9,075 bases of DNA from the NCBI GenBank assembly GCA_002404195.1, contig DHJF01000034.1, positions 952 through 10,026 on the forward strand. The letters run 5' to 3'. Under the pieces are notes generated by a model that worked only from the letters and a program-made list of their open reading frames with translations, was not told the origin of the DNA and ran no database searches. A program made the position numbers and the translations under genes. Shown here in pieces: positions 6,369 through 9,075 of the stretch. Every line of letters starts with the position of its first letter. Position 1 is the first letter of the stretch. Source of the DNA: Candidatus Saccharibacteria bacterium UBA4727 (lineage in GTDB: Bacteria; Patescibacteriota; Saccharimonadia; Saccharimonadales; Saccharimonadaceae).

Positions 6369-7721
6369 CTACTCAATATCCTCATCTGCTGCTCGCCACG
6401 TTACATATTTAGATTTAATATTTTGATAACTAAATATACCCAACACCTCAACTATCCACCGCCTAGAGAGAACTATATATGCTAGGAAATGTGTTCGCAG
6501 TTGCCTAAAATCAAACGTAAATACGCGATTACCGCTATACATATCGGCAACAAATGACGATAGTTTTATTGATGGTGCATCAATAAATTTTTCAAATAAA
6601 TAGGTCACTAACGTGACAACAGGTAGTGTAATCCCCATAGATACTACAATAGCTTTATGGACACCAATAAAATTATGCAATCCAACAAAAATACCCAATC
6701 CTAGGGAAAGAAGAATCGGTAAATGAACTAAATAAAGTGCAAATGTATATTTACCTAGTACCGCAATCCTCGGATGCGAGAAGAACTTTGTCAACCTCGG
6801 AAGTAACAATGTAGCTAGAATAACTAATGTTGCGCCAATTGTTAGATAAAATGACATATTCTGTAGCTGTGTCATATTAGGTAACTGAATCCATTGGAAC
6901 AATGTACCCACTAGACTAGTCGGTGGAAAAGCACCTAAACCGACCCCAATCACCGCACATATAACTAACACCCATGACGGTATAGACTGGAGTCGTCTTT
7001 TATAGTTTACGTATAGGTCCGCTAAGACCATGCCGATAATGAACCCCAGATACCATGAAGAAGCAAATGCTAGGCCCAGAATTACATATGTGACCCAGCG
7101 GTATCTTGAATTTAAAAATAATAAAGCCATACCAAAAATAATAAACGAGCCAATAAGCTCATACTTTATTGTCCACAAAACAGGATCGTATGATGCGCTA
7201 CCGACCGTAAAGACACTATATATGCCTTGCACGAGAGCCTCCCAAAAGTTAGGCGTCTGTGGCCATAGTCCCGCAAGCCAAACCGAATGCGTAATCGTCA
7301 CCGCCTGCCCCCTCCATATATCAAGACCTGACGCCATAATTACGTACGCAAAGAAAATTGCAGCGAGTACTGGTAACATTAACCGTGCGTATCTTTTAGT
7401 AGCGAGGCGCTTAATTACGTTTCTGTCGCCCGTTTTCAAAAAACCCACTGATAATACGAAACCACTCAACACGAAAAAAATTGCAACCGAGAATGATCCA
7501 GTCAGAAGCCCCATTATTGGATTGCCGTAGAGTTTATCCTCAAACCGCATACCCTGAACATGCGCGCCATCGTAGGACGCTGGGCCATAAAAGAATCCAG
7601 GGTAAAACATTAGTATAGTATGGAACAAAACTACGATAATTGCAGCGACACCACGTAATCCCTCAAGCTCCATAAAGCGAGTACTTTTAGTACTTTTTTG
7701 TATTGAATCTACCCCATTCAT
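6369..7721 (-). CDS. Acyltransferase-3 family membrane protein (OafA/YrhL-like)
   Basis: A 450-residue integral membrane protein with about ten hydrophobic segments. Family marks: MELEGLRGVAA (17-27) with the Arg23-x10-His34 motif in the first membrane segment, FFVLSGFVLS (82-91), RYARLMLPV (110-118) with the conserved RxxR/LP form, LWTIKYELIG (182-191), and GKYTFALYLVHLPI (323-336). Acyltransferase-3 proteins move an acyl group, most often acetyl from cytosolic acetyl-CoA, across the membrane onto sugars of O-antigens, capsules, peptidoglycan or secreted glycans. The acceptor here is unknown. About 70 residues follow the last clear membrane helix, with no SGNH domain fused. It is the first gene of the minus-strand run, 6 bp before aclB, whose product would supply acetyl-CoA. 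It has its own extended -10 promoter only 11 bases before the ATG. The gene looks clearly AT-richer than the rest of the run, as is common for surface-glycan genes and possibly a sign of transfer. Confidence 0.88.
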   Translation of the reverse strand: MNGVDSIQKSTKSTRFMELEGLRGVAAIIVVLFHTILMFYPGFFYGPASYDGAHVQGMRFEDKLYGNPIMGLLTGSFSVAIFFVLSGFVLSVGFLKTGDRNVIKRLATKRYARLMLPVLAAIFFAYVIMASGLDIWRGQAVTITHSVWLAGLWPQTPNFWEALVQGIYSVFTVGSASYDPVLWTIKYELIGSFIIFGMALLFLNSRYRWVTYVILGLAFASSWYLGFIIGMVLADLYVNYKRRLQSIPSWVLVICAVIGVGLGAFPPTSLVGTLFQWIQLPNMTQLQNMSFYLTIGATLVILATLLLPRLTKFFSHPRIAVLGKYTFALYLVHLPILLSLGLGIFVGLHNFIGVHKAIVVSMGITLPVVTLVTYLFEKFIDAPSIKLSSFVADMYSGNRVFTFDFRQLRTHFLAYIVLSRRWIVEVLGIFSYQNIKSKYVTWRAADEDIE

Positions 7722-7732
7722 CGATACTAATT

Positions 7733-7741
7733 ATTATAACA
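7733..7741 (-). promoter_or_regulatory. Extended -10 promoter for the acyltransferase-acl-man run
   Basis: On the minus strand TGTTATAAT (TGn plus perfect TATAAT) ends 11 bases before the ATG at 7721. The predicted start point near 7725 leaves a leader of only 4-5 bases, with no room for a Shine-Dalgarno. No good -35 is seen, as expected where the extended -10 carries recognition. It probably drives the whole minus-strand run. Confidence 0.6.
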
Positions 7742-7745
7742 TGAT

Positions 7746-7765
7746 AAGATAAGATTACATATCTT
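7746..7765 (+). repeat. Short tandem and inverted AAGAT/ATCTT repeat
   Basis: AAGAT occurs twice in tandem (7746-7755) and once inverted as ATCTT (7761-7765), giving an AAGAT-5 bases-ATCTT dyad. It covers the -35 zone of the minus-strand promoter and sits between the two divergent promoters. That is where an operator might lie, but in AT-rich sequence it may be chance. Confidence 0.25.
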
Positions 7766-7826
7766 CTCTAATGTTGAATTCGCAGTAAATAATACCTCAC
7801 TATTTCATAGTCAGATATTCCGTTTA

Positions 7827-7835
7827 TGGTATAAT
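7827..7835 (+). promoter_or_regulatory. Extended -10 promoter for the exported-protein pair
   Basis: TGGTATAAT (TGn plus perfect TATAAT, hexamer 7830-7835) predicts a start near 7842 and a leader of about 46 bases before the ATG at 7888. The -35 is weak. It points away from the minus-strand extended -10 at 7733-7741; the rest of the 166-bp intergenic region is AT-rich and shows nothing else I can name. Confidence 0.6.
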
Positions 7836-7887
7836 TAACTTAAGAAAACTGTAAAAATCAACAGCAATAAAGATAAGAGTAGAGTCT

Positions 7888-8457
7888 ATGCAAATACATA
7901 CAACTAAAAAAAGCAAGAAAATCCTCATAATCATCGTCACAATTGTCGTTGTTGCACTTGCTGCAACTGCTGCTGCATATCATTACAAATTAGGGCCATT
8001 CGTCTCACATAAAAATAATTCAATCAATTTAGCCCCTCCTACTAGTAACCAGAAAGCAGCGGGCAATAATATTAAGCAAAGTACACTTAATCAGACTCAT
8101 AGTGGAAAAGAAAGTACCAGTAGCGACCCATCACCAGCGCCACAGCCTGTGGTGGGGAGTGATAAAAAGTCAGTTGGTATGGACATTACAGCCACAAACC
8201 AAACTGACACGACACTACAAATACGCACACTTATTCAAACTGTGACCAATAGCGGTACTTGTAGTCTTTCGATGAAGAGTACGCAAGGCGCAACCTACAC
8301 GGCAAGCGTGGGGGTACAGGCCCAATCAAGTACTACGACCTGTAAAGGATTTGATATCCCACTTACATATCTAACGTCCGACACATGGACGATTTCCATT
8401 ACCTTCTCTAGCAACAGCTTAATAGCATCAACCAGTGGAGAAGTGACTATTAAATAA
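7888..8457 (+). CDS. Membrane-anchored extracellular protein with two-cysteine domain, unknown function
   Basis: I do not recognise a named family. Of 189 residues, 1-11 are a Lys-rich cytosolic start (KKSKK, 7-11), 12-30 a single hydrophobic membrane segment ending in an Ala run, ~31-95 a low-complexity linker rich in Ser, Thr, Asn, Gln and Pro, and ~96-189 a compact, beta-rich, Ser/Thr-rich domain. Cys125 (GTCSLSM) and Cys152 (TTTCKGF) are placed as for a disulfide in an Ig-like or fibronectin-like fold. The C-terminus alternates in beta-strand fashion (TWTISITF, 166-173). The basic-then-hydrophobic order with no signal-peptidase site suggests an N-in, C-out anchor that displays the C-terminal domain on the cell surface. 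It starts a plus-strand pair with its own promoter and ends 1 base before the secreted lysozyme-like gene. A role in adhesion or in holding a partner at the surface is possible but unproven. Its Shine-Dalgarno is weak. Confidence 0.75.
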   Translation: MQIHTTKKSKKILIIIVTIVVVALAATAAAYHYKLGPFVSHKNNSINLAPPTSNQKAAGNNIKQSTLNQTHSGKESTSSDPSPAPQPVVGSDKKSVGMDITATNQTDTTLQIRTLIQTVTNSGTCSLSMKSTQGATYTASVGVQAQSSTTTCKGFDIPLTYLTSDTWTISITFSSNSLIASTSGEVTIK

Positions 8458-8458
8458 G

Positions 8459-9075
8459 ATGAATAAGATCATCCTCATCACCCTATCTTTAATTGGAATG
8501 GCGCTCCTCAACACGTCATCCGCTCACGCTACGTCAGGCTTTCAGGCTGGTCATATCATTGATGACTATATTTTCACGAATACCACCACCATGAATGTAT
8601 CGAAGATTCAGGATTTTCTTAATAGTAAAGTTCCTACCTGCGATACCAACGGAGATCAACCGTCTGAAATGAAGAATACCGGCGTTCCTGATTACAACGG
8701 CGATGGCATAATCGAACGGTGGGAATGGGGTAAATATAATTACAATCAAACAACCTTCCCATGTTTGAAGGATTATACAGAGAATGGCCTTTCTTCTGCT
8801 CAGATTATTTACAACGCCGCTCAAAAATATCAAATAAACCCTCAAACTTTGATTGTGTTATTACAAAAAGAACAAGGACTAGTGACTGATACGTGGCCCC
8901 TTAGTGTGCAATACAGAAGCGCCACCGGATATGGTTGTCCGGATACCGCAGCGTGTGATTCTCAGTATTATGGCTTAACAAACCAAATCAATTGGGCGGC
9001 AACGATGTTCCATGCGATCATAGTTAATAACCCAAATTGGTTCACTCCCTATATCCTAGGAACGAACTATATCCC
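8459..9075 (+). CDS. Secreted lysozyme/lytic-transglycosylase-like protein with EF-hand loop (partial)
   Basis: The gene runs off the right edge; 205 complete codons are visible. It starts at ATG 8459, 1 base after the previous stop (TAA-G-ATG). Residues 1-24 are a clear Sec signal peptide (MNKIILITLSLIG, then Ala-His-Ala with cleavage expected after Ala24). The rest matches a domain I know from Actinobacteria and Saccharibacteria secreted proteins: a start like DYIFTNTTTMNVSKIQDFLN (37-56), CLKDY (102-106), SSAQIIYNAAQKYQINPQ (112-129), then LLQKEQGLVT (134-143), YRSATGYGCPDTAACD (152-167) and QYYGLTNQINWAATMF (169-184). The helix-KEQGLV segment resembles the catalytic-Glu helix of goose-type lysozymes and lytic transglycosylases, so Glu138 is the candidate acid; peptidoglycan cleavage is inferred. 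Cys61/Cys102 and Cys160/Cys166 could form disulfides. A perfect EF-hand loop lies at 78-89, with a related DTNGD segment at 62-66. Confidence 0.8.
   Translation, partial: MNKIILITLSLIGMALLNTSSAHATSGFQAGHIIDDYIFTNTTTMNVSKIQDFLNSKVPTCDTNGDQPSEMKNTGVPDYNGDGIIERWEWGKYNYNQTTFPCLKDYTENGLSSAQIIYNAAQKYQINPQTLIVLLQKEQGLVTDTWPLSVQYRSATGYGCPDTAACDSQYYGLTNQINWAATMFHAIIVNNPNWFTPYILGTNYI

Noticed and set aside
7030..7530. 166-codon open frame antisense to the acyltransferase
   Set aside because: It is the mirror of a well-supported membrane protein gene, has no promoter or ribosome site, and its translation resembles no family.
7681..7699. GTACTTTTAGTACTTTTTT repeat at the acyltransferase 5' end as a terminator or site
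   Set aside because: It encodes the KSTKST duplication (residues 9-14) within the coding region and forms no GC-rich stem. It is best explained as a short coding slippage repeat.
8534..8845. 103-codon minus-strand frame under the lysozyme-like gene
   Set aside because: The plus-strand frame has a signal peptide, conserved motifs and stays open to the window edge, so the reverse frame is a shadow.

Overview
The window reads as part of a small, gene-dense bacterial chromosome, most likely from the Candidate Phyla Radiation and probably Saccharibacteria (TM7). This is inference, not proof. It rests on the lysozyme-like secreted protein family at the right edge, which I know from Actinobacteria and Saccharibacteria/CPR genomes, on the short intergenic gaps, the weak or absent Shine-Dalgarno sequences, and the mix of conserved enzymes with unrecognised small proteins. 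All genes end on ordinary stop codons and nothing suggests a recoded UGA.

Left edge (1-757, plus strand): the last 65 codons of a group-1 (GT4-type) glycosyltransferase, then a very good extended -10 promoter, then an unrecognised 130-residue protein. A small hairpin lies between this gene and the convergent operon.

Centre (758-7721, minus strand; transcription runs right to left): five tightly packed genes. In order of transcription they are a membrane acyltransferase-3 protein (6369-7721), the ATP-grasp/citrate-binding subunit of ATP-citrate lyase (aclB, 5178-6362), its CoA-ligase/citrate-synthase-like subunit (aclA, 3409-5181), mannose-1-phosphate guanylyltransferase (manC, 2307-3359) and a phosphomannomutase-family enzyme (manB, 758-2305). 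Gaps are 6 bp, a 4-bp ATGA overlap, about 49 bp and 1 bp. manB and manC make GDP-mannose from mannose-6-phosphate. The two acl subunits together cleave citrate with ATP and CoA to acetyl-CoA and oxaloacetate. The acyltransferase is of the type that O-acylates surface sugars. A plausible joint role is supply of GDP-mannose and acetyl-CoA for an acetylated, mannose-containing surface glycan; that link is inference from order and spacing.

Right edge (7722-9075): a 166-bp AT-rich divergent promoter region with two back-to-back extended -10 elements, then a plus-strand pair separated by 1 bp: a single-pass membrane-anchored protein with a Ser/Thr/Asn/Pro-rich linker and a two-cysteine extracellular domain, and a Sec-exported lysozyme/lytic-transglycosylase-like protein carrying an EF-hand loop and cut by the window end. 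Base composition falls visibly from the GC-rich manB through acl to the AT-rich acyltransferase and divergent region. No rRNA, tRNA, insertion sequence, CRISPR array or origin was recognised.
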